Assembly: GCF_026625985.1 (NCBI RefSeq)
Contig: NZ_CP113116.1
Location: forward strand, 2,480,001 to 2,544,000
DNA length: 64,000 bases
Direction of reading: 5' to 3'
Origin: Mycobacterium sp. Aquia_213
GTDB taxonomy: Bacteria > Actinomycetota > Actinomycetes > Mycobacteriales > Mycobacteriaceae
Of this stretch, positions 36,387 to 44,902 are shown piece by piece (positions within the stretch are counted from its first letter, which is position 1; every line of letters starts with the position of its first letter). The notes under the pieces are model-generated. The model searched no databases, was not told the origin of the DNA, and saw nothing but the letters and a program-made list of their open reading frames with translations. The position numbers were made by a program, and so were the translations under genes.

Positions 36387-37469
36387 GTGCGCAGAGTCAT
36401 TCAATTCTCCACCGGAAACGTGGGCAAGCATTCGCTCCGGGCGATCATCGGCCGGTCGGACCTAGAACTGGTCGGTGTGCACGCCGCTAGCGCTGAGAAG
36501 ATCGGCAAGGACGCGGCGCAGCTGTGCGGACTCGACGCACCGACCGGCATCGTCGCCACCGACGACATCGACGCGCTGGTGAGCCTCGGCGCCGACTGCG
36601 TGGTTTACACGTCACAGGGCGAGACGCGGCCGATGGAAGCGATCGAGCAGATGTCCAAGTTCCTGGCCGCGGGCACCAACGTCGTCGGCACGTCGATGGT
36701 CTGGCTGGTCACGCCGCACCACGCCGAAGACTGGTTGCGCGAGCCCCTGCAGCGCGCCTGCGCCGCCGGCAACACCTCGCTCTACGTCAACGGCATCGAC
36801 CCCGGCTTCTCCGGCGATACGCTGGTGCACTCGGCGGTCAGCCTGACTACTCGGGTGGATTCGATCACCGTCCAGGAGATCTTCGACTACGGTAACTACG
36901 ATGATGCCGAGTTCACCGGCGCTGCAATGGGTTTCGGATCAACCGAAGACGATGATTCGCCGATGATGTTTCTGCCCGGGGTGATCGTGTCGATGTGGGG
37001 CGGTCAGGTCCGCAGTCTGGCGGATCATCTCGACATCAAACTCGACGAGGTTCGCCAGCGCATCGAACCCTGGTACACGCCCGAACGAATCGAGTGCACG
37101 ATGATGACGGTGGAGCCGGGCCAGATGGGCGCGGTGCGTTTTGCCACCGAGGGCGTGCGCGACGGCAAACCGGTGATCACCCTCGAGCACGTCACCAGGC
37201 TCACCACCGCCGCGGCGCCCGACTGGGAGTTCCCGCCCGAGGGGCACACCGGCGTGCATCGGGTCGTCGTCGAGGGCGAACCGCGGGTGGAAATCAACAC
37301 CCACGTTTCCCATCCTCTTTACGATTCCACTGATGCCGGCTGCATCTCGACGGCCGGTCGTGCCGTCAATGCGATCGAGTGGGTGTGTCGCGCGCCGCAG
37401 GGACTTGTCGCGGTGGAGGACATTCCGCTGTCCGCAACGATGCGCGGTGCAATGTGGAGTGAGCACTAG
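36387..37469 (+). CDS. DapB-like NAD(P)-dependent oxidoreductase (island copy 3)
   Basis: This 360-residue member of the same family starts MRRVIQFSTGNVGKHSLRAI, with YVNGIDPGFSGDTL in the middle and AVNAIEWVCRAPQGL near the end. GTG 36387 is chosen over the in-frame start at 36342, because GGAAGGTGAGG lies just upstream and the Rossmann strand begins at once. It is the third intact copy in the island. The three are too diverged to be recent duplicates, so they probably act on different intermediates. The next SDR starts 13 bases downstream. Confidence 0.82.
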   Translation: MRRVIQFSTGNVGKHSLRAIIGRSDLELVGVHAASAEKIGKDAAQLCGLDAPTGIVATDDIDALVSLGADCVVYTSQGETRPMEAIEQMSKFLAAGTNVVGTSMVWLVTPHHAEDWLREPLQRACAAGNTSLYVNGIDPGFSGDTLVHSAVSLTTRVDSITVQEIFDYGNYDDAEFTGAAMGFGSTEDDDSPMMFLPGVIVSMWGGQVRSLADHLDIKLDEVRQRIEPWYTPERIECTMMTVEPGQMGAVRFATEGVRDGKPVITLEHVTRLTTAAAPDWEFPPEGHTGVHRVVVEGEPRVEINTHVSHPLYDSTDAGCISTAGRAVNAIEWVCRAPQGLVAVEDIPLSATMRGAMWSEH

Positions 37470-37482
37470 CCGGCTCCGAGGC

Positions 37483-38301
37483 ATGACGACATCATCGCCG
37501 GGACGCGTTGCCGGTAAACGGATACTGATTACGGGTGCTGCTCGCGGTATGGGGCGCAGTCATGCGCTGCGGCTTGCGCAGGAGGGTGCGGATCTCATCC
37601 TGGTCGATATCTGCCGATCCTTGCCGCAGCTTGAGTATCCCTTGGCCACCGAGGACGATCTGGCCGAAACGGTAAGACTGGTAGAAGATTTCGGCCGTCG
37701 CTGCGTTGTTCGCGTGGTCGATGTTCGCGACGAGGAGCAACTGCGTAAGGCGGTCGACGACGGCGTAACTGAGCTGGGGGGCCTCGACGGGGCGGTGGCG
37801 AACGCCGGTGTGTTAACGGTGGCGCCTTGGGACAGGACAACTGCCGATCAGTGGCGCACGGTGGTCGATGTCAATCTCATCGGGGTGTGGAACACCTGCG
37901 CGGCCGCGATACCCCACGTGCTCCACCAGGGGGGAGGCAGCCTGGTGAATATCAGCTCTGCGGGAGCGATCAAAGGCTTTCCGCTGCAGACGCCCTACAC
38001 GGCGGCCAAGCACGGCGTCGTCGGCCTGACGCTGGCCCTGGCGAATGAGCTTGCGGCACAGAATGTGCGGGTCAACACCGTGCTTCCCACCGGTGTGCCG
38101 ACCGGGATGGTTCCGCCGTCATTCGGTGCGCTGCTGGGTGAGCAACGGTCCGACCTGATTCCCATCTTCGTCAATGCGATGCCCACGCCGGCCGTGCAGC
38201 CCGCCGACGTCAGCAGCGCCGTGCTGTACCTGCTATCCGACGAATCCCGATATGTGACGGGTCTGGAGTTCAAGGTCGACGCCGGGGTGACCATCAACTA
38301 A
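37483..38301 (+). CDS. Mycofactocin-coupled SDR family oxidoreductase
   Basis: This 272-residue SDR has TGAARGMG (17-24), catalytic Ser158/Ser159, Tyr172 and Lys176 (PYTAAKHG). It carries the extra segment after the second Rossmann strand that marks mycofactocin-linked SDRs: VDICRSLPQLEYPLATEDDL then AETVRLVE (about 41-68). In that family bound NAD is not freely exchanged and electrons pass to the peptide-derived cofactor mycofactocin, commonly during alcohol oxidation. No mycofactocin synthesis gene is in the window. ATG 37483 fits the family start. It converges with TetR gene 2, five bases away. Confidence 0.85.
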   Translation: MTTSSPGRVAGKRILITGAARGMGRSHALRLAQEGADLILVDICRSLPQLEYPLATEDDLAETVRLVEDFGRRCVVRVVDVRDEEQLRKAVDDGVTELGGLDGAVANAGVLTVAPWDRTTADQWRTVVDVNLIGVWNTCAAAIPHVLHQGGGSLVNISSAGAIKGFPLQTPYTAAKHGVVGLTLALANELAAQNVRVNTVLPTGVPTGMVPPSFGALLGEQRSDLIPIFVNAMPTPAVQPADVSSAVLYLLSDESRYVTGLEFKVDAGVTIN

Positions 38302-38306
38302 CGCGC

Positions 38307-38933
38307 TTACAGCGGCCACCGGTTCGGCTCGGAGGCCTGAAGAGGAGGCGCGGGAGGCAGCGGCTGTCGATCGCCGGTCGATATCGCGTCCAGAATGAGC
38401 GCGAGGTAGCGTCGCCACCCGTCGCTGGTCGCATCCATCGTCGACAGCACGCTGTAAAGCATCCCGATCAATCGCAGCAAGTCTTCGGCAACCAGGTCGG
38501 TACGGACGATGCCGGCCTGCTGGCCCCGGCGGACCAGCTCGTTGAGCGCTTCCAGCAGCGAGTCGGAGATATCGGCGGTCAGTGATCCGGCCCGCTGCGC
38601 CGCGATCAGTAGGTTCTGCTCCCGGGCGCCGAGGGAGATGGCCGTCTCGATGAGTTGGGTGAGGCCACGCAGTGCGTCTTCGCTGCGGCGGGCGCTGTCG
38701 ATCACCGGCGTGAGGTCCTCGGCGATGCTTTGATCCAGCGCGGCCCGAACCAGATCGGCCTTTGCCGGAAACCTGCGGTACAGGGTGCGCTCACCGACGC
38801 CGGCGTGGCGTGCGACCGCTTCCACCGGGGCGTCGGGCCCCAGGTCGGCATAGACTTCCCGCGCCGCGCGCAGGATCCGCTCGACGTTGCGGGCGGCATC
38901 CGCTCGCAACGGGCGATCTGCGAGCGCTGTCAT
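38307..38933 (-). CDS. TetR family transcriptional regulator (regulator 2)
   Basis: This 208-residue regulator has the helix-turn-helix APVEAVARHAGVGERTLYRR then FPAKADLV and a carboxy-terminal ligand domain. It is divergent from the tandem P450 genes; the space between holds two copies of an AACTGACAGTT-type palindrome next to its own start. It probably controls the P450 unit and itself. It is unrelated in detail to regulator 1, so the island has two regulatory circuits. Confidence 0.88.
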   Translation of the reverse strand: MTALADRPLRADAARNVERILRAAREVYADLGPDAPVEAVARHAGVGERTLYRRFPAKADLVRAALDQSIAEDLTPVIDSARRSEDALRGLTQLIETAISLGAREQNLLIAAQRAGSLTADISDSLLEALNELVRRGQQAGIVRTDLVAEDLLRLIGMLYSVLSTMDATSDGWRRYLALILDAISTGDRQPLPPAPPLQASEPNRWPL

Positions 38934-38944
38934 CGCAACAGCCT

Positions 38945-39009
38945 AACTGACAGTTGACTGCCGACAAGGGGGGTTCTAGGCTTGGATAACTGGCAGGCAA
39001 CTGACACTT
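38945..39009. promoter_or_regulatory. Candidate operator pair for TetR regulator 2
   Basis: AACTGACAGTT (38945-38955) is a perfect 5-1-5 palindrome, and AACTGACACTT (38999-39009) differs by one base, 54 bases away. The first lies 12 bases before the TetR start and the second 18 bases before the P450 start, positions suited to repression of both divergent genes. Confidence 0.6.
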
Positions 39010-39026
39010 AATGGGAAACGCAGGTT

Positions 39027-40250
39027 ATGTCAATATCTTTCGAGACTCCCGAGTCCTACTCTGACGCCGATCTGCCCGTGCTGCCCGTTCCGCGGGCCGC
39101 GCAGTGCCCGCTCGCGCCGCCGGCCGAGTTCGTCGACTGGCGCGAACAGCCCGGGTTGCAACGGGCGATGTTCCAGGGCAACCCGATCTGGGTGGTCAGC
39201 CGCTACCAGGACATCAGAGCGGCGCTGGTAGATCCGCGCTTGTCCGCGAAGACGATTCCGGACTCCATCATGCCGAAGGACGCCGACAACAAAGTCCCGG
39301 TGATGTTCGCACGGACCGATGATCCCGAGCATCAGCGATTGCGGCGCATGATGACCACCAACTTCACCTTCCGGCGTTGCGAATCGATGCGGCCGCAAAT
39401 CCAGGAGACGGTCGACCACTATCTCGGCCGGATGATCGAGCGCGGCGCGCCGGCCGATCTGGTAATCGAATTCGCCTTACCGGTACCGTCATTGGTGATC
39501 GCGCTGCTGCTGGGAGTGCCGCCCGAAGATCTCGCGCTCTTTCAACGCCACACCACCACCGGGCTGGACCAGAGGTCCAACGACGAGCAAAAGGGCCAAG
39601 CCTTCGGGGCGATGTATGCCTATATCGAGGAGTTGGTGGAGCGCAAAGCGCGCGAACCGGGCGACGACTTGATCAGCCGGCTCGTCACCGAATACGTGGC
39701 GACCGGCCAGCTCGACAATGCCACCACGGCCATGAACGCCGTGATCATGATGCAGGCCGGCCACGAGACCACCGCCAACATGATCTCGTTGGGAACGGTT
39801 GCGCTGCTGGAACATCCCGACGTGTTCGAGCGACTCGGGCAGACCGACGATGCTGCCGTCATCGCGAATATCGTCGAGGAGCTGATGCGCTACCTGACTA
39901 TTGTGCACAGCCAGGTCGATCGGGTGGCCACCGAAGATTTGACGATCGGTGGTCAGCTTATTCGCGCCGGGGAGTACGTCATGATGAACCTTCCCGCCGG
40001 TAACTGGGACGCCGATTACGCCGACAATCCCGAAAGCTTCAATGTCGACCGAAACACCCGCGGGCACTTAGCCTTCGGATACGGCGTGCATCAATGCATC
40101 GGGGCGAACCTGGCCCGCGTCGAGATGCAGGTCGCGTTCGCCACGCTGGCGCGTCGGCTGCCCGGCCTGAAACTGGCGGTATCGCCGGATGAGTTGCGCT
40201 TCAAAGAAGCCAACATCTATGGCATGAAAGAACTTCCGGTCAGTTGGTGA
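39027..40250 (+). CDS. Cytochrome P450, tandem copy 1
   Basis: This 407-residue P450 resembles the actinobacterial CYP105/CYP107 type. The heme loop is HLAFGYGVHQCIGANLARVE (Cys357), the I-helix MMQAGHETTANMI, the ExxR EELMR. DPEHQRLRRMMTTNFTFRR marks the C-helix. The start ATG 39027 follows the operator pair. The next gene is a close paralogue (same ending YGMKELPVSW), 49 bases downstream, pointing to tandem duplication. No redox partner is adjacent. Confidence 0.94.
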   Translation: MSISFETPESYSDADLPVLPVPRAAQCPLAPPAEFVDWREQPGLQRAMFQGNPIWVVSRYQDIRAALVDPRLSAKTIPDSIMPKDADNKVPVMFARTDDPEHQRLRRMMTTNFTFRRCESMRPQIQETVDHYLGRMIERGAPADLVIEFALPVPSLVIALLLGVPPEDLALFQRHTTTGLDQRSNDEQKGQAFGAMYAYIEELVERKAREPGDDLISRLVTEYVATGQLDNATTAMNAVIMMQAGHETTANMISLGTVALLEHPDVFERLGQTDDAAVIANIVEELMRYLTIVHSQVDRVATEDLTIGGQLIRAGEYVMMNLPAGNWDADYADNPESFNVDRNTRGHLAFGYGVHQCIGANLARVEMQVAFATLARRLPGLKLAVSPDELRFKEANIYGMKELPVSW

Positions 40251-40299
40251 CGATGTACTCGTGCTGCAATCCAAGCTCAATGATCGGGAAACGCCGCTG

Positions 40300-41511
40300 A
40301 TGTCAACAACTTCCGATCTGAGCTCCGACACCGACCTTCCGGTCATACCCGTACCGCGCGCTGCGCACTGCCCACTGCATCCGCCGGCTGAGTTCGCTAA
40401 CTGGCGCGAGGAATCCGGACTGCGAAGGGCCATGTACCACGGCCAACCGGCCTGGGTGGTGAGCCGGTACCAAGACATTCGGGCGGCGCTGGTCGACCCG
40501 CGTCTGTCCGCCGACACCATCCCCGAATACCTGAGGCAGAAGAACACGGACAACACGCCGGTCATGTTCGCCCGGGTCGACGACCCCGAGCATCATCGGT
40601 TGCGGCGCATGCTGACCGGCGACTTCACCTTCCGGCGTTGCGAAGCGATGCGACCCCAGATCCAGGCATTGGTCGACCATCATCTCGACGTGATGATCCG
40701 CAACGGGCCGCCCGCGGACCTGGTGCGTGACTTCGCCTTGCCGGTGCCGTCATTGGTGATCGCGCTACTGCTGGGGGTGCCGTCCGAGGATCTCGCGTCA
40801 TTCCAGCAATACACCGCGGTTGGGCTGGATACGAGGGCATCCGACGACGAAAAGGCACACGCCGGTGCCGCGATGTTTGGCTACCTCCTGGAATTAGTGG
40901 GGCGCAAGGAACAAGATCCGGCTGACGACCTGATCGGCCGCTTGGTTGCCGACTACGTCGTGACAGGCCAGCTCACGCGCGAGACGGCGGCCTTTTCCGG
41001 GATGACCCTGCTGGTCGCCGGCCACGAGACCAGCGCCAACATGATTTCACTGGGAACGGTTGCGCTGCTGGAACGTCCCGAGATCTTCAAGCTACTCGGC
41101 GACACCGACGATCCCGCCGTAGTCGCCAACATCGTCGAAGAGCTGATGCGTTATCTGTCCATCGTGCACAGCCAGGTGGATCGGGTGGCGACCGTGGACT
41201 TCGAACTCGGCGGACAGTTGATCCACGCCGGCGACATGGTCCTGATGAATATTCCCGCCGGGAATTGGGATGTCGAGTTCGTCGACAATCCGGAATTCTT
41301 CGATGTAGAGCGAAATACTCGCGGTCACTTAGGGTTTGGCTACGGCGTGCATCAATGCATCGGGGCGAATCTCGCTCGCGTCGAAATGCAGTCAGCATTC
41401 ACCACGTTGGCGAGACGCTTGCCCGGGCTGAGATTGGCGGTAGCTCCGGATGAGCTGAAGTTCAAAGAGGCCGATATCTACGGCATGAAAGAGCTGCCGG
41501 TGAGCTGGTGA
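40300..41511 (+). CDS. Cytochrome P450, tandem copy 2
   Basis: This 403-residue paralogue of the preceding P450 shares the start DLPVIPVPRAAHCPLHPPAEF, the I-helix LLVAGHETSANMI, the heme loop FGYGVHQCIGANLARVE (Cys353) and an identical last ten residues. ATG 40300 is chosen over the in-frame 40261 start, because it aligns with the paralogue's amino terminus. Differences cluster in the B-C and F-G regions, which usually set substrate choice, so the pair may act on related substrates or positions. Confidence 0.93.
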   Translation: MSTTSDLSSDTDLPVIPVPRAAHCPLHPPAEFANWREESGLRRAMYHGQPAWVVSRYQDIRAALVDPRLSADTIPEYLRQKNTDNTPVMFARVDDPEHHRLRRMLTGDFTFRRCEAMRPQIQALVDHHLDVMIRNGPPADLVRDFALPVPSLVIALLLGVPSEDLASFQQYTAVGLDTRASDDEKAHAGAAMFGYLLELVGRKEQDPADDLIGRLVADYVVTGQLTRETAAFSGMTLLVAGHETSANMISLGTVALLERPEIFKLLGDTDDPAVVANIVEELMRYLSIVHSQVDRVATVDFELGGQLIHAGDMVLMNIPAGNWDVEFVDNPEFFDVERNTRGHLGFGYGVHQCIGANLARVEMQSAFTTLARRLPGLRLAVAPDELKFKEADIYGMKELPVSW

Positions 41512-41518
41512 GGATCCG

Positions 41519-42478
41519 ATGACGAACGATTTGCGATTCGATGAGCAGGTTGCCGTCATCACCGGCGCCGGCGGCGGCCTGGGCAAGCAGTACGCGTTGC
41601 TCCTCGCGTCGCGTGGCGCGCGCGTCGTCGTCAACGACATCGGTGGTTCGGTGACCGGCGACGGATCCGACGCCACCACGGCCGACGCCGTCGTCGACGA
41701 GATCCGCGAACTGGGCGGTGCGGCCGTCGCCGACAGCCACAGCGTGACGAGTGCCGAAGGGGGACAAGCGATCATCGATGCCGCCGCGAGCACGTGGGGG
41801 CGAGTGGACATCGTGATCAACAACGCCGGCATCGTCCGCGACGCACCGTTCGAGGACATGACGGCGGATCGGTTCGAACCGTTGCTGGATGTGCATCTCA
41901 GGGGTGCGTTTCACGTGACGAGGCCGGCCTGGAAAGTCATGCGCGAACAGGGATATGGGCGAATCCTCAACACGACCTCGGCCGCCGGAATCCTGGGCAA
42001 CGCCGGCATGAGCAACTATGGTTCGGCCAAGACCGGGCTGCTCGGCTTTACCCGCGTTCTCGCCGCCGAAGGTGCCGACCACAACATCAAAGTCAATGCC
42101 GTCGCGCCGATCGCCTACACCCGGATGCTGACCCACTCGATAGACAGCGCCGGACAGCCGAACGACGAAGCGTCCCAGGCGGTATTGGATGACCTGGTGA
42201 ACCAATATCTGAAGAAGCTGGATCCCGGGCTGGTAGCTCCGGTGGTCGCCTTCTTGACCCACCGAGATTGCCCGGTGTCGGGCGAGATCTATACCGTTGG
42301 CGCAGGGCATGTTTCGCGGTTCTTTATCGGGCGGACGAAGGGCTTCTACAGTCCCGAACTGTCCATCGAGGATGTGCGGGATCACCTCGCCGAGATCCGC
42401 GACGAAGCCGGATACACGGTGCCTGGTGGACCTGCCGACGAGATGGCCGAACTCTTCGCCACTCTCATGTCTTCCTGA
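41519..42478 (+). CDS. SDR of the multifunctional-enzyme type 2 / (3R)-hydroxyacyl-CoA dehydrogenase type
   Basis: This 319-residue SDR has TGAGGGLG (15-22), NNAGIVRD near 101, and Ser154, Tyr167, Lys171 as catalytic residues (GMSNYGSAK). The extended nucleotide region VVVNDIGGSVTGDGSDATTAD and the long tail (from about 255) match the dehydrogenase unit of peroxisomal-type MFE-2 and mycobacterial relatives used in beta-oxidation of sterols or branched acids. It starts seven bases after the P450 stop and closes the rightward unit. The right edge of the island follows. Confidence 0.85.
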   Translation: MTNDLRFDEQVAVITGAGGGLGKQYALLLASRGARVVVNDIGGSVTGDGSDATTADAVVDEIRELGGAAVADSHSVTSAEGGQAIIDAAASTWGRVDIVINNAGIVRDAPFEDMTADRFEPLLDVHLRGAFHVTRPAWKVMREQGYGRILNTTSAAGILGNAGMSNYGSAKTGLLGFTRVLAAEGADHNIKVNAVAPIAYTRMLTHSIDSAGQPNDEASQAVLDDLVNQYLKKLDPGLVAPVVAFLTHRDCPVSGEIYTVGAGHVSRFFIGRTKGFYSPELSIEDVRDHLAEIRDEAGYTVPGGPADEMAELFATLMSS

Positions 42479-42487
42479 GCTGCGGCC

Positions 42488-42540
42488 AACGTCGAGTTGT
42501 CGGGCCACAAGCCGGCGAATTCGCCCAACAAGTCGACGTT
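42488..42540. terminator. Long inverted repeat between convergent genes at the island edge
   Basis: AACGTCGAGTTGT (42488-42500) and ACAAGTCGACGTT (42528-42540) are complementary at 12 of 13 positions. Inside the loop the 12-base GGCGAATTCGCC is itself palindromic. The site lies in the 67-base gap between the convergent SDR and lppI genes, so it may act as a two-way terminator, although there is no T tract. It also marks the junction with the conserved core and may be a recombination trace. Confidence 0.5.
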
Positions 42541-42545
42541 CGAAA

Positions 42546-43250
42546 TCAGCAGCCGAACGCGATCCCGATCCCGTCGGGCGGCGGCACCGACCGCAGACAG
42601 CCGAACTGCTGGATTCCGGCGCCGCTGAACTTTGCGGCCGACTGGCGGGCGTAGTTCACGCAGAACAGGCCGGCCGGGTCGGCGCGACAGCGATAGTCGT
42701 CGTAGGACAACGTGTCCCCGGCCGCCAACTCGGCCCCATCGCCGTTGACGAACGGACCCGGGTCGGCGCGGGCCGCCCCGATCTGCAGTTGCATCCCGTC
42801 GAAGGTGACCCAACCGCCTTTCCACTCGCCGTAGGCCGTCTCCGGCCGGGGCGGGGGATGGGCCAGATCGACCAGACAGGTCAGTGCGCCGCCAGTGTGC
42901 GCGGAATCCGTTGTACACGCGACCGGGCGCCCAGGAGGGCTGGCCGTCACGGTGAAGGCGACGTCGTTACCGAGCTGCGTGGTCACGCCGTCCCGGGTGA
43001 CGGCGTGATAGCGGGCCGGATCGGCGGGATGACCTGCCTCGATCCATGCGATGACGTCCGAGATCGGCGCGCCGGACGCCGGTGGCGCCGTCTGCCCCGG
43101 CGGTTTACTCCCCGGCGAGACCGCGGTGGTCGGGGAGAAACCCGAAACCGCCGTCGTGTTCGGGGTCCGGCTCTGCGCCGACTGGCCCCCGCCGCTGTGC
43201 GAGCATCCGGCAACCAGTACCGAGAGTGTGACCAACGTGGCCATTCGCAT
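42546..43250 (-). CDS. lppI: Lipoprotein LppI
   Basis: This 234-residue secreted lipoprotein has a signal peptide MRMATLVTLSVLVAGC with lipobox LVAGC (Cys16), then a Ser/Thr/Pro-rich linker to about residue 60 and a globular domain with six further cysteines (for example VACTTDS, LTCLVDL, YRCRADP, LFCVNY, FGCLRS), probably disulfide bonded. It corresponds to Rv2046. Function unknown. It converges with the island and is divergent from lipT with about 78 bases between the starts, as in M. tuberculosis. Confidence 0.87.
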   Translation of the reverse strand: MRMATLVTLSVLVAGCSHSGGGQSAQSRTPNTTAVSGFSPTTAVSPGSKPPGQTAPPASGAPISDVIAWIEAGHPADPARYHAVTRDGVTTQLGNDVAFTVTASPPGRPVACTTDSAHTGGALTCLVDLAHPPPRPETAYGEWKGGWVTFDGMQLQIGAARADPGPFVNGDGAELAAGDTLSYDDYRCRADPAGLFCVNYARQSAAKFSGAGIQQFGCLRSVPPPDGIGIAFGC

Positions 43251-43328
43251 CCCGACAGGCTATCCGTCACACCGTGGATTTAACCGCTCCGCGCGCCCTA
43301 CATACGTAGTGTCGGCTACCGTCGGCGT

Positions 43329-44846
43329 ATGCACGAGCGCACTATCCGCGCACGCACCGCCAACGGCATCGTGGAGGGCTTCACCCGCGACGGCGTCAAC
43401 CGCTGGCGATCCATCCCGTACGCCCGGCCGCCGGTCGGGCGGCTGCGCTTCCGGGCACCGCAGCCGGTGCAGCCGTGGTCGGGCGTGCGTCATTGCCACG
43501 GTTTCACCAATTGCGCGCCCCAGGAGCGCCGCTACACGTTGCTCGGTCTCTCGGGTTCCGGAGGCAGATACCAGTCGATGAGCGAGGATTGCCTCACCCT
43601 CAACGTCGTCGCGCCGGAGTCAGGCCACGACGGACCGCTGCCCGTCATGGTCTTCATTCACGGCGGCGGGTACATCATGGGCAGCTCGGCGGTGCCGCTG
43701 TACGACGGTGCGGCGATGGTCCGCCGCGGTTGTGTCTACGTCTCGGTCAACTACCGCTTGGGTGCGCTGGGATGTCTTGACCTGTCGTCGTTGTCCACCC
43801 AGGACATCACCATCGACAGCAACCTGTACCTGCGCGACCTGGTGATGGCGTTGCAGTGGATTCGGGACAACATCGCGGAATTCGGTGGCAACCCAGACAA
43901 CGTCACGATCTTCGGCGAAAGCGCTGGCGCCTGCATCGCCGCCACGTTATTGGCCGTCCCGGCCGCCGAGGGCCTGTTCGCCCGGGCGATCGCGGAAAGC
44001 CCGGCCTCGGGCCTGGTGCGGTCGAAGGAGATTGCCACCCAGTTCGCCGCCCGGTTCGCCGATCTGCTCGGTACGCGCCCCGAGGACGCCGCCGGCACTC
44101 TGATGCAGGCATCCCCCGCCCAGCTCGTAGAAACCCAAAATCGCCTGATCGAGCAGGGCATGGAGAGCAAGTTGGGCGCCTTCCCGATCGGCCCGGTGAT
44201 CGGCGACGACATCCTGCCCATCGACCCCGTCGAGGCCATGGAGTGTGGTCGGGCGCATCGGGTCCCGCTGATCGTGGGCACCAACGCCGACGAGGGCCGG
44301 CTGTTCACCCGATTCCTCAAAATGCTGCCCACCAACAAATCGATGATCGAAGAGTTGTTGGCTGACCTGGAACCGGCTGTCCGAGAACGCATTACCGGCG
44401 CTTATCCGGGTTACCCGTCGTCGGCGGCATGCATCCAGCTGGGTGGCGACTTCGCCTTCAGCTCGGCGGCCTGGCAGCTCGCCGAGGCGCACAGCGGTCA
44501 CGCGCCCACGTATCTGTATCGCTACGACTACGCGCCACGGATGCTGCGCTGGTCCGGGTTGGGCGCGACCCATGCCACCGAGCTGCTGGCCGTTTTCGAC
44601 TTCTATCGAACCCGACTCGGCGCGTTCCTGACCGCGGCGGCCGATCAGCGCGCCGCGCTTCGGGTGAGCAACCAGGTGCAACGCCGTTGGCGAGCGTTCA
44701 GTCGCAGCGGCGTCCCGGGTGACGACTGGCCCGCCTATACCGTCGACGACCGCGCCGTGATGGTCTTCGACCGCAAGAGCCGCATCGAGTTCGATCCGCA
44801 CCCGCATCGCCGGATGGCATGGGCGGGCTTCTCATTGGCGCAGTGA
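43329..44846 (+). CDS. lipT: Type B carboxylesterase LipT
   Basis: This 505-residue carboxylesterase/lipase (Rv2045c) has the oxyanion-hole HGGG at 111-114, nucleophile Ser198 in FGESAGAC, and later VPLIVGTNADEGRLF and GATHATELLAVF that carry the acidic and His members of the triad. SEDCLTLNVVAP is the family signature near residue 85. No signal peptide is seen, so it is probably cytosolic. The start ATG 43329 is standard. The gene after it begins 56 bases downstream in the same direction. Confidence 0.93.
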   Translation: MHERTIRARTANGIVEGFTRDGVNRWRSIPYARPPVGRLRFRAPQPVQPWSGVRHCHGFTNCAPQERRYTLLGLSGSGGRYQSMSEDCLTLNVVAPESGHDGPLPVMVFIHGGGYIMGSSAVPLYDGAAMVRRGCVYVSVNYRLGALGCLDLSSLSTQDITIDSNLYLRDLVMALQWIRDNIAEFGGNPDNVTIFGESAGACIAATLLAVPAAEGLFARAIAESPASGLVRSKEIATQFAARFADLLGTRPEDAAGTLMQASPAQLVETQNRLIEQGMESKLGAFPIGPVIGDDILPIDPVEAMECGRAHRVPLIVGTNADEGRLFTRFLKMLPTNKSMIEELLADLEPAVRERITGAYPGYPSSAACIQLGGDFAFSSAAWQLAEAHSGHAPTYLYRYDYAPRMLRWSGLGATHATELLAVFDFYRTRLGAFLTAAADQRAALRVSNQVQRRWRAFSRSGVPGDDWPAYTVDDRAVMVFDRKSRIEFDPHPHRRMAWAGFSLAQ

Positions 44847-44902
44847 CCTGGCACGCTGGCGTGGCACGCTAAACCGTCAGCGAAACTCGGCAGAGGACGT
44901 CA

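Noticed and set aside
24534..42545. Prophage, integrative element or insertion sequence
   Set aside because: No integrase, transposase, terminal repeat pair or tRNA attachment site was seen at either edge; all genes are metabolic or regulatory.
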